Positions 27,935 to 36,363 of a DNA stretch of 64,000 nt are shown here, one piece after another. A program made the translations under genes and the position numbers. Source of the stretch: Pleurocapsa sp. PCC 7319 (GTDB lineage: Bacteria; Cyanobacteriota; Cyanobacteriia; Cyanobacteriales; Xenococcaceae); assembly GCF_000332195.1 (NCBI RefSeq), contig NZ_KB235919.1, forward strand, positions 397,038 to 461,037, given 5' to 3'. The notes beneath the pieces are model-generated. The model was not told the origin of the DNA. It did no database searches and saw only the letters and a program-made list of their open reading frames with translations. Position 1 is the stretch's first letter. Each line of letters opens with the position of its first letter.

Positions 27935-28882
27935 ATGAAAACACCAGTTGCATTCATAATTTTCAAACGTCCAGATACAACAGAAAAAGTATTTGAAGCT
28001 ATTCGCAAAGTAAAACCTCCAAAACTTTTAGTCATTGCTGATGGAGCACGTCTAGACCAACCAGGTGAATCAGAAAAATGTGCTGCTACTCGCGCCATCA
28101 TTGATCGCGTTGATTGGGATTGTGAAGTCCTGAAAAATTATTCGGATGTCAATTTAGGTTGTGGAAAGCGAGTATCTAGTGGTCTAGATTGGGTTTTTGA
28201 AAATGTGGAAGAAGCAATTATTTTAGAGGATGATTGTCTACCCGATCTTACTTTCTTCAGGTTTTGCGAAGAATTACTCAAACATTACAGATACGACGAG
28301 AGAATTATGTCTATTTCTGCTCTAAATGTTCCTAATAGAATTAGATTGACTTCAGATAGTTATTTCTTTTCTCGCTATCAACGTTCCTGGGGTTGGGCTA
28401 CTTGGAGAAGAGCTTGGAAATACTTTGACTTGGGTATGCATTGCTGGCCATTAGTCAAAAATAATAATTGGCTAGAAGATGTCCTAGAAAATAGTAATGA
28501 TGCCAAAGATTGGACAAAAATATTTGAGTCTGTTTACGAAGAGCATGTAAATATTTGGGATTACCAATGGATGCTTGCCTGTTGGCTACAAAGTGGTTTA
28601 AGTATTTTGCCCAGCGTGAATTTAGTTACTAATATCGGTTTTGGTAAGGATGCTACTCATACTCATGATACTAATGAACAACGTGTCAATCTGAAAAGAC
28701 AGTCTATGAGTTTTCCTCTAGAACATCCGCAATTTATTGTTAGGGATTCGCAAACAGATACCTTTATACAAACAAATATTCATCGGATGACTAATGTTGC
28801 ACGCCTAAAAAATAATGTTAAACAACTTAAGGGCAGACTTGGACAATATTTAAATATGCAAAAATTAGGTTCAATAAAATAA
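27935..28882 (+). CDS. Glycosyltransferase family 2-like protein
   Basis: 315 residues. N-terminal PVAFIIFKRPDTTEKVF and LLVIADGARL resemble a GT-A fold, and EEAIILEDDCLPDLTFFRF (about residues 90-108) provides the acidic metal-binding motif. The WGWATWRRAWKYFDL segment and VNIWDYQWMLACW are typical of a family often annotated as hemolytic or sugar transferases in bacterial polysaccharide clusters. No membrane span is visible. The next gene starts 6 bp downstream, so the two are probably translationally coupled. Confidence 0.78.
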   Translation: MKTPVAFIIFKRPDTTEKVFEAIRKVKPPKLLVIADGARLDQPGESEKCAATRAIIDRVDWDCEVLKNYSDVNLGCGKRVSSGLDWVFENVEEAIILEDDCLPDLTFFRFCEELLKHYRYDERIMSISALNVPNRIRLTSDSYFFSRYQRSWGWATWRRAWKYFDLGMHCWPLVKNNNWLEDVLENSNDAKDWTKIFESVYEEHVNIWDYQWMLACWLQSGLSILPSVNLVTNIGFGKDATHTHDTNEQRVNLKRQSMSFPLEHPQFIVRDSQTDTFIQTNIHRMTNVARLKNNVKQLKGRLGQYLNMQKLGSIK

Positions 28883-28888
28883 GTAATC

Positions 28889-29956
28889 ATGAAAGTAGCT
28901 ATTTGGGGTTCATACAATCACGGCAATTATGGCGATGATTTAATGGCAATTCAATTTGCCAAATATTTTAAAGATTTAGGGGTACATCCCTGTGTTTATC
29001 GTCTTGATGAGCGTCTTGCTCAAAAATATTCAATAGAATCAGCAAAATCCCTAAATGATCTCTTGGAGAATGCTAGCTTTGGTGTTATTGGTGGTGGTGG
29101 AATGTTGACAGGAACTAGTGAAAAAAAATCTCCACAAAATCAAAGTAGTACTGATATTTTAGAAAATGATTTTCTTGAACTTACCAGGCTATGTTCTGAG
29201 AAGAAATGTAAGATTTTTCCTATTTCTGTAGGTGGAGATGGCAGAGGTATTGATACGCCCCTCAATCATCGAAGGGAAGAATTCTGGAAAAGTGATAACT
29301 GTGGTGATTTTACAGTTAGACTCCAAGAAGATGTGCCATTAGTAAAAAAATTAGGCAAAAATGCAGTTTATCATCCTGATATATTACTAACGGTATCTGA
29401 TACGTGGGTTCTCCCTTCATCGCCCAACTCAGATGATAAGCTGCACGTAGGCATAAATATAGGTAAATCCAAAGCAAACTACTTCTTGGCTTTTTATTTG
29501 AGTTTGATTGCAACGATGCAAAAAAACATAGTTTTTCATTTTATCCGAACACACTTACCAAATTCCTCCCAAGATTATGAATTATTGCCAAAAATCAGAT
29601 CCCCTTATATCAGACATCATACCTATACAGATCCAGATTTAACTCTTAAATTTTTAGCTAGTCTCGATTTATTAATATCATCAAAACTTCACCTTGGACT
29701 AACTGCTTTAGCTTTAAAAGTACCTTTTTATAGTTTTGAAGGACAAGCAAAAACTATAAGTTTTTTAAAAAGCATTAATGCTGACTTTGCTTTTTTCTCT
29801 CATAATGAATTGTTTAAGTTGGCAAAGCTTATTACCAATGTCGAACAGATAAATAAGGCAAAATCAAAATTTAATTTTGTAGCTCTAGAACATTTAAAAG
29901 TAGAGAGCAAGAGTCATCTTGATTTTCTTCAAGAGCTAGTTAATAGTTATAGCTAA
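28889..29956 (+). CDS. Polysaccharide pyruvyltransferase family protein
   Basis: 355 residues. The N-terminus MKVAIWGSYNHGNYGDDLMA is the diagnostic WG.Y...N.GDD element of PF04230, followed by GVIGGGGMLTG and a C-terminal LISSKLHLGLTALALKVPFYS, where the S.LH.G motif is conserved. It probably adds a pyruvyl ketal to a sugar residue. It starts 6 bp after the previous glycosyltransferase stop. This is the second such enzyme in the locus; the other is at 8365-9630. Confidence 0.85.
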   Translation: MKVAIWGSYNHGNYGDDLMAIQFAKYFKDLGVHPCVYRLDERLAQKYSIESAKSLNDLLENASFGVIGGGGMLTGTSEKKSPQNQSSTDILENDFLELTRLCSEKKCKIFPISVGGDGRGIDTPLNHRREEFWKSDNCGDFTVRLQEDVPLVKKLGKNAVYHPDILLTVSDTWVLPSSPNSDDKLHVGINIGKSKANYFLAFYLSLIATMQKNIVFHFIRTHLPNSSQDYELLPKIRSPYIRHHTYTDPDLTLKFLASLDLLISSKLHLGLTALALKVPFYSFEGQAKTISFLKSINADFAFFSHNELFKLAKLITNVEQINKAKSKFNFVALEHLKVESKSHLDFLQELVNSYS

Positions 29957-29964
29957 AATTTCTC

Positions 29965-30078
29965 ATGAAAACATCAATGATTAACACTTTCGATCCTCAA
30001 GACGGAACTTCTCTCTCTAGTTATTGTCTCCATCAAGGTTGGCAGAATATTGGTAACAATAGTATTCAGCATATTTGA
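29965..30078 (+). CDS. Possible 37-residue peptide gene
   Basis: This is an ATG-initiated frame with no recognised family, encoding a polar peptide ending NNSIQHI. It starts 8 bp after the pyruvyltransferase stop and ends 14 bp before the next glycosyltransferase start, so it fills the gap between two coupled genes. It may be a genuine small gene, a coupling peptide or a degenerate gene start. Confidence 0.25.
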   Translation: MKTSMINTFDPQDGTSLSSYCLHQGWQNIGNNSIQHI

Positions 30079-30092
30079 GGTGTAATTTAACT

Positions 30093-31427
30093 ATGAAAGC
30101 TTTATTATTGAATACTTCAGATATTAAAGGTGGTGCAGCTCGTGCAGCTTATCGCCTACATCAAGGTCTGAATCAGATTTCAGTCAAATCTCAGATGTTA
30201 TCGCAACTAAAGTACAGCCAAGACCCAAATGTTTTCGGAACTAATCTTGCCTCAGGGATTGGACAAGTTAAAACTGGTCTTCGGCTGACTCTAGACCAGA
30301 TACCATTGAAACTCTATAACCAAAGAGGAAAACAACGTTTTTCTGCCAATTGGCTACCTTATCAAATAACTACTCAAGTTGCTCAACTAGACCCAGATAT
30401 CATTAATTTACACTGGATTGGTGCAGGTTATCTTCAAATCGAATCAATTGCTAAATTTAATAAGCCAATAGTCTGGACATTCCATGATATGTGGGCATTT
30501 ACAGGAGGCTGCCATTACGACCAAGAATGTCAAAAGTATACTAATTCGTGTGGTGGTTGTCCTCAACTGGGTAGTGATAAAAATTGGGATTTGTCTAGTT
30601 GGGTCTGGCAACGCAAACAAAAAGCTTGGCAAAACTTAAACTTGACCATTGTTACCCCTAGTAAATGGTTAGCAAATTGTGCCAAGGCTAGCTCTTTATT
30701 TAAAAATAAACGAATTGAAGTAATTCCATACGGTTTAAATCTAAATATCTTTAGACCAATTAATCAGAAAATAGCTAGACAACTACTGAAACTACCACAA
30801 GATAAGCAGCTTGTTCTATTCTTGTCCTTAAAAGCCACCAGCGATCAACGTAAAGGCTTTCACTTATTACAGCCTGCATTACAAAAACTAAGTGCTTTAG
30901 GCTCGAATGACTGCATGGAATTAATTGTAGTAGGAGCTTCAAAACCAGAAAAAGCGGTTGATTTTGGTTTTAAATCTCATTATTTAGGAACTTTAACTGA
31001 TGATTTAATGCTGGCTTTGGCTTACTCAGCAGCAGATGCATTTATTGCTCCATCTATCCAAGATAACTTACCTAATACTGTGTTAGAGGCAATTTCCTGC
31101 GGAACTCCTTGTATTGCTTTTAATATTGGAGGAATGCCTGACATGATTGAACATCAGCAAAATGGCTATCTAGTAAAACCCTACGAAATTGATGACTTAG
31201 TTCAAGGTATTACTTGGACATTAAAAAACAAAGAACGGAATCAGAAACTAGCTTATCGTGCTCGTGAAAAAGCTGAACAAGAATTTGCTCTAGAAATTCA
31301 AGCGCATCGCTACAATTCCCTTTTTACTGAAATCCTTGAGGGGAGCAATAATCAAAAGAGACAGAATTTCAGTGAACAGCAACAAAATAGCTTTAGAGAG
31401 ATAGCACAACTCAGTGAAAGTATTTAA
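30093..31427 (+). CDS. Glycosyltransferase family 4
   Basis: About 444 residues from the ATG at 30093, which gives the family-typical MKALLLNTSDIKGGAARAAY. An upstream TTG at 30075 is less likely. The GT-B donor site is EVIPYGLNLNIFRP, and the acidic motif region is AADAFIAPSIQDNLPNTVLEAISCGTPCIAFNIGGM (E-x7-E-like, about residues 312-346 in two parts). The N-terminal region contains a Cys cluster (CHYDQECQKYTNSCGGCPQL), seen in a colanic-acid-type GT4 subfamily where it may bind metal. Role: sugar transfer in repeat-unit assembly. Confidence 0.88.
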   Translation: MKALLLNTSDIKGGAARAAYRLHQGLNQISVKSQMLSQLKYSQDPNVFGTNLASGIGQVKTGLRLTLDQIPLKLYNQRGKQRFSANWLPYQITTQVAQLDPDIINLHWIGAGYLQIESIAKFNKPIVWTFHDMWAFTGGCHYDQECQKYTNSCGGCPQLGSDKNWDLSSWVWQRKQKAWQNLNLTIVTPSKWLANCAKASSLFKNKRIEVIPYGLNLNIFRPINQKIARQLLKLPQDKQLVLFLSLKATSDQRKGFHLLQPALQKLSALGSNDCMELIVVGASKPEKAVDFGFKSHYLGTLTDDLMLALAYSAADAFIAPSIQDNLPNTVLEAISCGTPCIAFNIGGMPDMIEHQQNGYLVKPYEIDDLVQGITWTLKNKERNQKLAYRAREKAEQEFALEIQAHRYNSLFTEILEGSNNQKRQNFSEQQQNSFREIAQLSESI

Positions 31428-31445
31428 GAAAGGAGAATAATCTCT

Positions 31446-31478
31446 ATGAAAATGCCAAATAAACCAATTCATGAGTAG
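31446..31478 (+). CDS. Ten-residue leader peptide overlapping the wzy-like start
   Basis: AAAGGAG at about 31429-31435 is the best ribosome-binding site here, and it serves an ATG at 31446 rather than the polymerase ATG at 31471. The frame reads MKMPNKPIHE then TAG at 31476-31478, overlapping the polymerase start by 8 bp. This geometry suggests translational coupling or attenuation. A sequencing or mutational frameshift at the true gene start is the alternative. Confidence 0.35.
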   Translation: MKMPNKPIHE

Positions 31479-32793
31479 GCAGATAGGAATGATACCATTA
31501 TTCAATCTCTCAATTCATCGTCGCTTATTAGAGAAATTGGAAATAGTAGTCACAGTTATCTGGCTACTGTATTTCATGGATGTTAGAGTTCCACCACCTA
31601 TTTCATCATCATTGGTTAATGCTTTAAGCTATCCTGTTACTTTCTTTTTAGTTGCTTTACATTGGAAGCGTATAGCCTACGTTGCAACTAGAAATATTCC
31701 TCTAATGATCTTCGTAGGGATTGCGATGTTCTCTGTGGTCTGGTCTACCAATGTAAATAGCACTTTAGATATTAGTAGAGGTTTGTTGCGTACATTTTTA
31801 TTTGGGGCATACTTTACAACTCGCTACAGCCTTAAAGAGCAGATGAAAATATTGGCTTTAGTATTTGGTATGTCAGCAATTTTGAGTTGGGGGATTTGTA
31901 TAGCTATTCCTAGTTATGGAATTGGGTCAAATGGATGGCAAGGTATTTTTCCCTATAAAAACTATATGAGTCGCGCAATGATTTTAGGAGCGATCCTGTT
32001 TTTAATTATTGCTCTCAATAAATATCAATGGAGAAGAAGTTGGTTAGGCTGGATAGGACTTGGTATAGCAGTACCTTTGGCTATATTTGCTAGAAGCTCA
32101 ACAGGTCTGCTTCTTCTATTTGTATTACTGTTACAGATGCCACTTTATGGCATGGTCAAACAACAATATAAGCTGAAAGTGATTCTTTTGAGCTTTGTTT
32201 GCATTTTAGTAGGTACTGTAGCTATACTCATTGTCGCTAATCAGGAAACCATTCTAGTTGACCTTCTAGGAGAAGGTACAACATTCAACGGACGTATACC
32301 AATATGGACTTTGATTATAGAAAAGGTATTAGACGAGCGGTTCTGGTGGGGCTACGGCTATGGTGCTTTCTGGAATTCCGATGCAGGTGTCCACGTTATT
32401 CTTAACACCTGGGCATCAAATACAGGAATTCCTAGTACGTTTAATGCTCATAGTGGTTATATAGAAATATTTGCTAATTTAGGCTTTTTTGGACTAATAT
32501 CGTACGGTATTGTTCTTATAACAGTCTTTTTTAAAGTATTTATTTTATTATTCTCAACTAAGAAGGTAGAATTCTTTTGGGTCTTTCAATTCTTAGTATT
32601 TACTTGTTTAGCTAGCTTGGCTGATGTTGGAATGGGGTTGGGATCTACTAGTGTATATGGGATTCTTTTTATCGCAGTATGTTTATCAAGCTCTGTTGAA
32701 TATAAACGCTTGATGAAAAAACGATACCCTAAAAAGATTTTAGGGATTAATTATAGCTACAGTCCAAGACGATACTTTTTCAATGTTAGGTAA
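31471..32793 (+). CDS. O-antigen ligase/polymerase-like membrane protein (Wzy/WaaL)
   Basis: 440 residues with about ten to twelve hydrophobic segments (for example LVNALSYPVTFFLVALHW, LAIFARSSTGLLLLFVLLLQ, LLSFVCILVGTVAILIV). The large periplasmic loop includes GYGYGAFWNSDAG and NAHSGYIEIFANLG, where the H-x-G-Y-E pattern is typical of O-antigen ligase family proteins (PF04932). It polymerises or ligates lipid-linked glycan at the outer face of the inner membrane. The best ribosome-binding site is placed for an upstream ten-codon peptide, so expression may be coupled. Confidence 0.85.
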   Translation: MSRQIGMIPLFNLSIHRRLLEKLEIVVTVIWLLYFMDVRVPPPISSSLVNALSYPVTFFLVALHWKRIAYVATRNIPLMIFVGIAMFSVVWSTNVNSTLDISRGLLRTFLFGAYFTTRYSLKEQMKILALVFGMSAILSWGICIAIPSYGIGSNGWQGIFPYKNYMSRAMILGAILFLIIALNKYQWRRSWLGWIGLGIAVPLAIFARSSTGLLLLFVLLLQMPLYGMVKQQYKLKVILLSFVCILVGTVAILIVANQETILVDLLGEGTTFNGRIPIWTLIIEKVLDERFWWGYGYGAFWNSDAGVHVILNTWASNTGIPSTFNAHSGYIEIFANLGFFGLISYGIVLITVFFKVFILLFSTKKVEFFWVFQFLVFTCLASLADVGMGLGSTSVYGILFIAVCLSSSVEYKRLMKKRYPKKILGINYSYSPRRYFFNVR

Positions 32794-32887
32794 ATCAGTT
32801 ATCAATAAAAACTTTATAGTTTACTACGATCAATACTTTTAAGTACAACCTAATTAAAAATTGATTAGAAAAATTAAGAGGCTACTC

Positions 32888-33802
32888 ATGCAAAACAATT
32901 CCAAAATGAAAGTACTTTATATATCTGGCTTTGAACGCAGTGGAAGTACAATTGTTAACAGGGTACTAGGACAAATAGATGGCTTCGTTGCTTGGGGAGA
33001 ACTTAGAGATATTTGGCTGCATGGAATCGTAGAAAATAGAATTTGTAGTTGTGGACATTTATTTACAGATTGTTTAGTCTGGCAACAAGTATTTAATGAA
33101 GCTTTTAATGGTATAAATAAATTCAAGGTATTAGAAATGATCGAGCTACAAAAGCTAACTCGCTCTATGGTTTTACCTCACTATTTTGGATTAATAAAAG
33201 ATAAGTCTTTCAAAAAAAAAGTAGGTCAATATCTAACTAATTTAGAAAAACTTTATCAAGCTATTCAAGTCACAACGAATAGTAAAGTTATTGTTGATTC
33301 AACAAAAGCCTCTTGGTATGGTTATATTTTGAGTTTATTGCCTTCTATAGATTTATACGTTATTCACTTAGTACGTAACCCAAAAGGTATTTGTTATTCT
33401 TTGGAACAGCGTAAACTGAAAGGGGAACTAGAGTGTCAATGGTACAATCCGCTACATGCTTCTTTATCTTGGAATCTTAAAAACTACGCTGTAGAAATGC
33501 TGTTAAATTCTTCTAGCAAACGTTATTTGAGGATAAGCTATGAAAATTTCATTCAAAATCCCCAGATGATTGTAGAGCACATACTCAATTTTCTTGACGA
33601 AAAGGCTACAAATCTTCCTTTTATAGATAGTTCAACTGTAAAAATGAGTACAGATCATATTATTGCAGGTAGTCCAAGTAGTCGTTCTGATATTGGAACT
33701 GTCAAATTATCTTTGGATGAGAAATGGCAACAGTCAATGAGGAAATTAGATCAGGCTTTAATCAGTATTTCTACTTTTCCAATTGCGAAGAAATATTATT
33801 AG
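32888..33802 (+). CDS. Sulfotransferase family protein
   Basis: About 304 residues from the ATG at 32888 (AAGAGG eight bases upstream). An upstream TTG at 32861 in the same frame is less likely. VLYISGFERSGSTIVNRVL is the PAPS-binding loop, and LYVIHLVRNPKGICYSLEQR is the 3'-phosphate motif. KRYLRISYENFIQNP is the late motif seen in carbohydrate sulfotransferases. It is the third sulfotransferase of the locus, placed between the polymerase-like gene and a glycosyltransferase. Confidence 0.82.
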   Translation: MQNNSKMKVLYISGFERSGSTIVNRVLGQIDGFVAWGELRDIWLHGIVENRICSCGHLFTDCLVWQQVFNEAFNGINKFKVLEMIELQKLTRSMVLPHYFGLIKDKSFKKKVGQYLTNLEKLYQAIQVTTNSKVIVDSTKASWYGYILSLLPSIDLYVIHLVRNPKGICYSLEQRKLKGELECQWYNPLHASLSWNLKNYAVEMLLNSSSKRYLRISYENFIQNPQMIVEHILNFLDEKATNLPFIDSSTVKMSTDHIIAGSPSSRSDIGTVKLSLDEKWQQSMRKLDQALISISTFPIAKKYY

Positions 33803-33912
33803 TCAAAATAAAATTAATTTTGAGTTAATCAAGCTTAAATTTAAACAATCAGTTAGCTTAAATAACATTTCAACATAAGTCATTAATCACAAAAAGCAAT
33901 TACATTTTTTCT

Positions 33913-34815
33913 ATGTCTCAAAATCAAAAAAATAATAATCTAAAATTAGCGGTTCTCATGACTTGCCATAATAGAAGTCATGTAACATTAAAATGTCTTA
34001 AAGCTTTATACAGACAAAATAAATCTTTTCAAGTTTACTTAGTAGATGATGGTAGCTCTGACGGAACTTCAGAAGCAGTAAAAAATCATTATCCTGACGT
34101 AAAAATTTTGCTGGGTAACGGTAATCTGTTTTGGGTTGGAGGTATGTATTTCGCATTTGCCGAAGCAATGAAGCATAATTATGAATACTATCTCTGGCTA
34201 AATGACGATACTATCCTAGAGCCTGATGCTTTAAGTAAATTGCTGGATACTCATACCTTATTAACAAGTCAAAACAAAACTAAATCCATTGTGGTTGGTT
34301 CCGTTAAAGATCCTGCTAGTGGAGAATACAGCTACGGTGGTAGAATTCGTTCTCGAAAAAAACTTTCTCATACTTTTGAAGCAATTAAACCAGGAAAAGA
34401 GCCTCAAGAATGTCTTACTATGCAGGGTAATATAGTCTTAATTCCTCGTTCCGTAGCTAATATTGTAGGTAATTTAGAGTCTAATTTTACTCACCAAAGA
34501 GGAGACTTAGACTATGGACTGAGAGCAAAAAAACTAGGATGTTCTATTTTTGTCGCACCTGGCTATTTAGGAAGTTGTCCGCAAAATTCGGTCACTGGTA
34601 GCTGGATAGATATGAATCTTTCACCTTACCAACGTCTAAAAAAGGCATTTCACATTAAGGCTTTTCCACCCAAGGAGTGGACAATTTTTATTAAGAGGCA
34701 TTCGGGTGATTTCTGGTTTATTTATTGGAGTTTTCCCTATATCAGAGCCTTAATTGGATATAGAAATTTAGATTATTCACCTACATTTAAGCGAGAAACA
34801 AAAGCAGATATATAG
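33913..34815 (+). CDS. Glycosyltransferase family 2 (rhamnosyltransferase-like)
   Basis: 300 residues. The GT-A N-terminus AVLMTCHNRSHVTLKCLKAL is followed by YLVDDGSSDGTSEAV. The segment GNGNLFWVGGMYFAF resembles the W.GG. motif of rhamnosyltransferases, and the metal-binding motif is YYLWLNDDTILEPDAL. QRGDLDYGLRAKKLGCSIFV is the late catalytic-base region. It probably transfers a deoxyhexose or hexose to the growing repeat unit. Confidence 0.87.
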   Translation: MSQNQKNNNLKLAVLMTCHNRSHVTLKCLKALYRQNKSFQVYLVDDGSSDGTSEAVKNHYPDVKILLGNGNLFWVGGMYFAFAEAMKHNYEYYLWLNDDTILEPDALSKLLDTHTLLTSQNKTKSIVVGSVKDPASGEYSYGGRIRSRKKLSHTFEAIKPGKEPQECLTMQGNIVLIPRSVANIVGNLESNFTHQRGDLDYGLRAKKLGCSIFVAPGYLGSCPQNSVTGSWIDMNLSPYQRLKKAFHIKAFPPKEWTIFIKRHSGDFWFIYWSFPYIRALIGYRNLDYSPTFKRETKADI

Positions 34816-34916
34816 AATAATTAGTTATTTTGTTTACTAATACTCTTGAGAAATTGTTCTTAGAATAACAAATGCAAGAATTCAAAATCTAGCTATATTC
34901 TTAATTTGAGTTCAAA

Positions 34917-36332
34917 ATGAAATTAATCAGTAATAAAATAAGCAAAATATTTTTAATATCAACTTTATCCTGCTTAATATACATTCATACTCAAACTATA
35001 GCAGCTAATCAACAGATAACAGTGGATGTTAATAACGTTATTGCAGATGTTTATAACAATCCTGTAGGAATAAATCTCAATTTTTTGCTAGATGAAGAAA
35101 GTGCTGCCATACCTTTTAAAGAACTCAAATTAGGTTCTTTACGTTATCCAATGGGTGAAATTGCTGATTATTATTTATTTGATCGTAACAAACCCACTCA
35201 ACCTAAAATATCTATTCGAGATTCTAGTGTTTGGTTCGCCAATTTTACTAATACTGATGGTACTTGGAAAAATTCTTTAAACTTTGATCAGTTTGTGACT
35301 GTATGTCGCTCCGTCAATGCTGAACCGTTTGTAGTAATTGGAATTGATGCTCTAGCTTATACAGGAAATTCTCCTCATGCAACATCAGAAGAAGTATTAC
35401 AAGCAGCGGTCGATTGGGTTGAATACGCCAATGTTATTCAAAGATATCAAATCAAATATTGGGAAATCGGAAATGAAACTGATTTATCTAGCGCACATTT
35501 AAATTGGACGGCAAAAGATTATGCTGAAACTGTGGTGCGATTTTCTCAAGCTCTGAAAAAGGTTGATCCCTCAATTGAAATTGGAGTCAATGGAATGACC
35601 GGATCTACTTGGTGGGATAAAGTTATGCCAATTGTTAATAATAATGTTGACTTTTTAGTTACTCATCAATATTCATCCATGCAAAGTTACAAACAGTGGA
35701 AGTCTAACGATTGGAACTATACATCTAATATAGAAACAGCTAAACAAGCAATCGAAACATATAATCCAATATTGAAACTGAATGTAACTGAGAATAGTTC
35801 GTTTAACCCAGGCAAATCTCATTTCAATAATATATGGAAAATGCTTCATAATTTTGAAATGTTAGGTAATATTCTGTATATCGATAAAGTTGATTACTTT
35901 CATTTTTGGACATCTCGATGGTTGGAAAAAAAATCTTATTCTGAGGATTTCAGTGCCTTTGATGCTAATTACCAACTCATGCCAATGGGTTATCCTCTTA
36001 AAATCTGGGGAAACTTTCTTAAACAGAAAATGGTTTATTCTTCAAAATCAGGTCCAGTTGGCTCTTGGGCCAGTTACGCTCCTGATGATAACTCCTTGAA
36101 TGTATTTCTGCTTAACAAAAACAAAATACCTCAAAATGTAAATATAAAACTAGATAACTACACGGAAAGTACTCAAAATGAACGTTGGGTTCTTAAAGGT
36201 TCTACACCAGAATCTACAAATGTAACCTGGAACAAGTTTGGTTCGGTTTCAGTAAGTAGATCAAAGATTAAGACCAAACTAGAACCTTTATCTGTTACTG
36301 TTATTGCTTTTCAGGCTAGTAGGACTAATTAA
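34917..36332 (+). CDS. Secreted glycoside hydrolase-like protein, clan GH-A type
   Basis: 471 residues. An N-terminal signal peptide is visible (basic NKISKIFL, hydrophobic ISTLSCLIYIHT, cleavage near TIAANQ, about residue 31). The barrel contains IKYWEIGNETDLSS, the N-E acid/base motif, and LKLNVTENSSFNPG, a plausible nucleophile Glu strand. A C-terminal beta domain follows (NVFLLNKNK onward). The layout is closest to arabinofuranosidase or xylosidase-like enzymes of clan A. It may edit the exported polysaccharide. The family assignment is from motif pattern only. Confidence 0.65.
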   Translation: MKLISNKISKIFLISTLSCLIYIHTQTIAANQQITVDVNNVIADVYNNPVGINLNFLLDEESAAIPFKELKLGSLRYPMGEIADYYLFDRNKPTQPKISIRDSSVWFANFTNTDGTWKNSLNFDQFVTVCRSVNAEPFVVIGIDALAYTGNSPHATSEEVLQAAVDWVEYANVIQRYQIKYWEIGNETDLSSAHLNWTAKDYAETVVRFSQALKKVDPSIEIGVNGMTGSTWWDKVMPIVNNNVDFLVTHQYSSMQSYKQWKSNDWNYTSNIETAKQAIETYNPILKLNVTENSSFNPGKSHFNNIWKMLHNFEMLGNILYIDKVDYFHFWTSRWLEKKSYSEDFSAFDANYQLMPMGYPLKIWGNFLKQKMVYSSKSGPVGSWASYAPDDNSLNVFLLNKNKIPQNVNIKLDNYTESTQNERWVLKGSTPESTNVTWNKFGSVSVSRSKIKTKLEPLSVTVIAFQASRTN

Positions 36333-36363
36333 ATTCAAGGTTAAATTATTCAGGAGTATTGTA

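Noticed and set aside
36304-36363. Upstream start for the last GT4 gene
   Set aside because: It overlaps the glycosidase-like gene and lacks a ribosome-binding site; GTG at 36364 has AGGAG.
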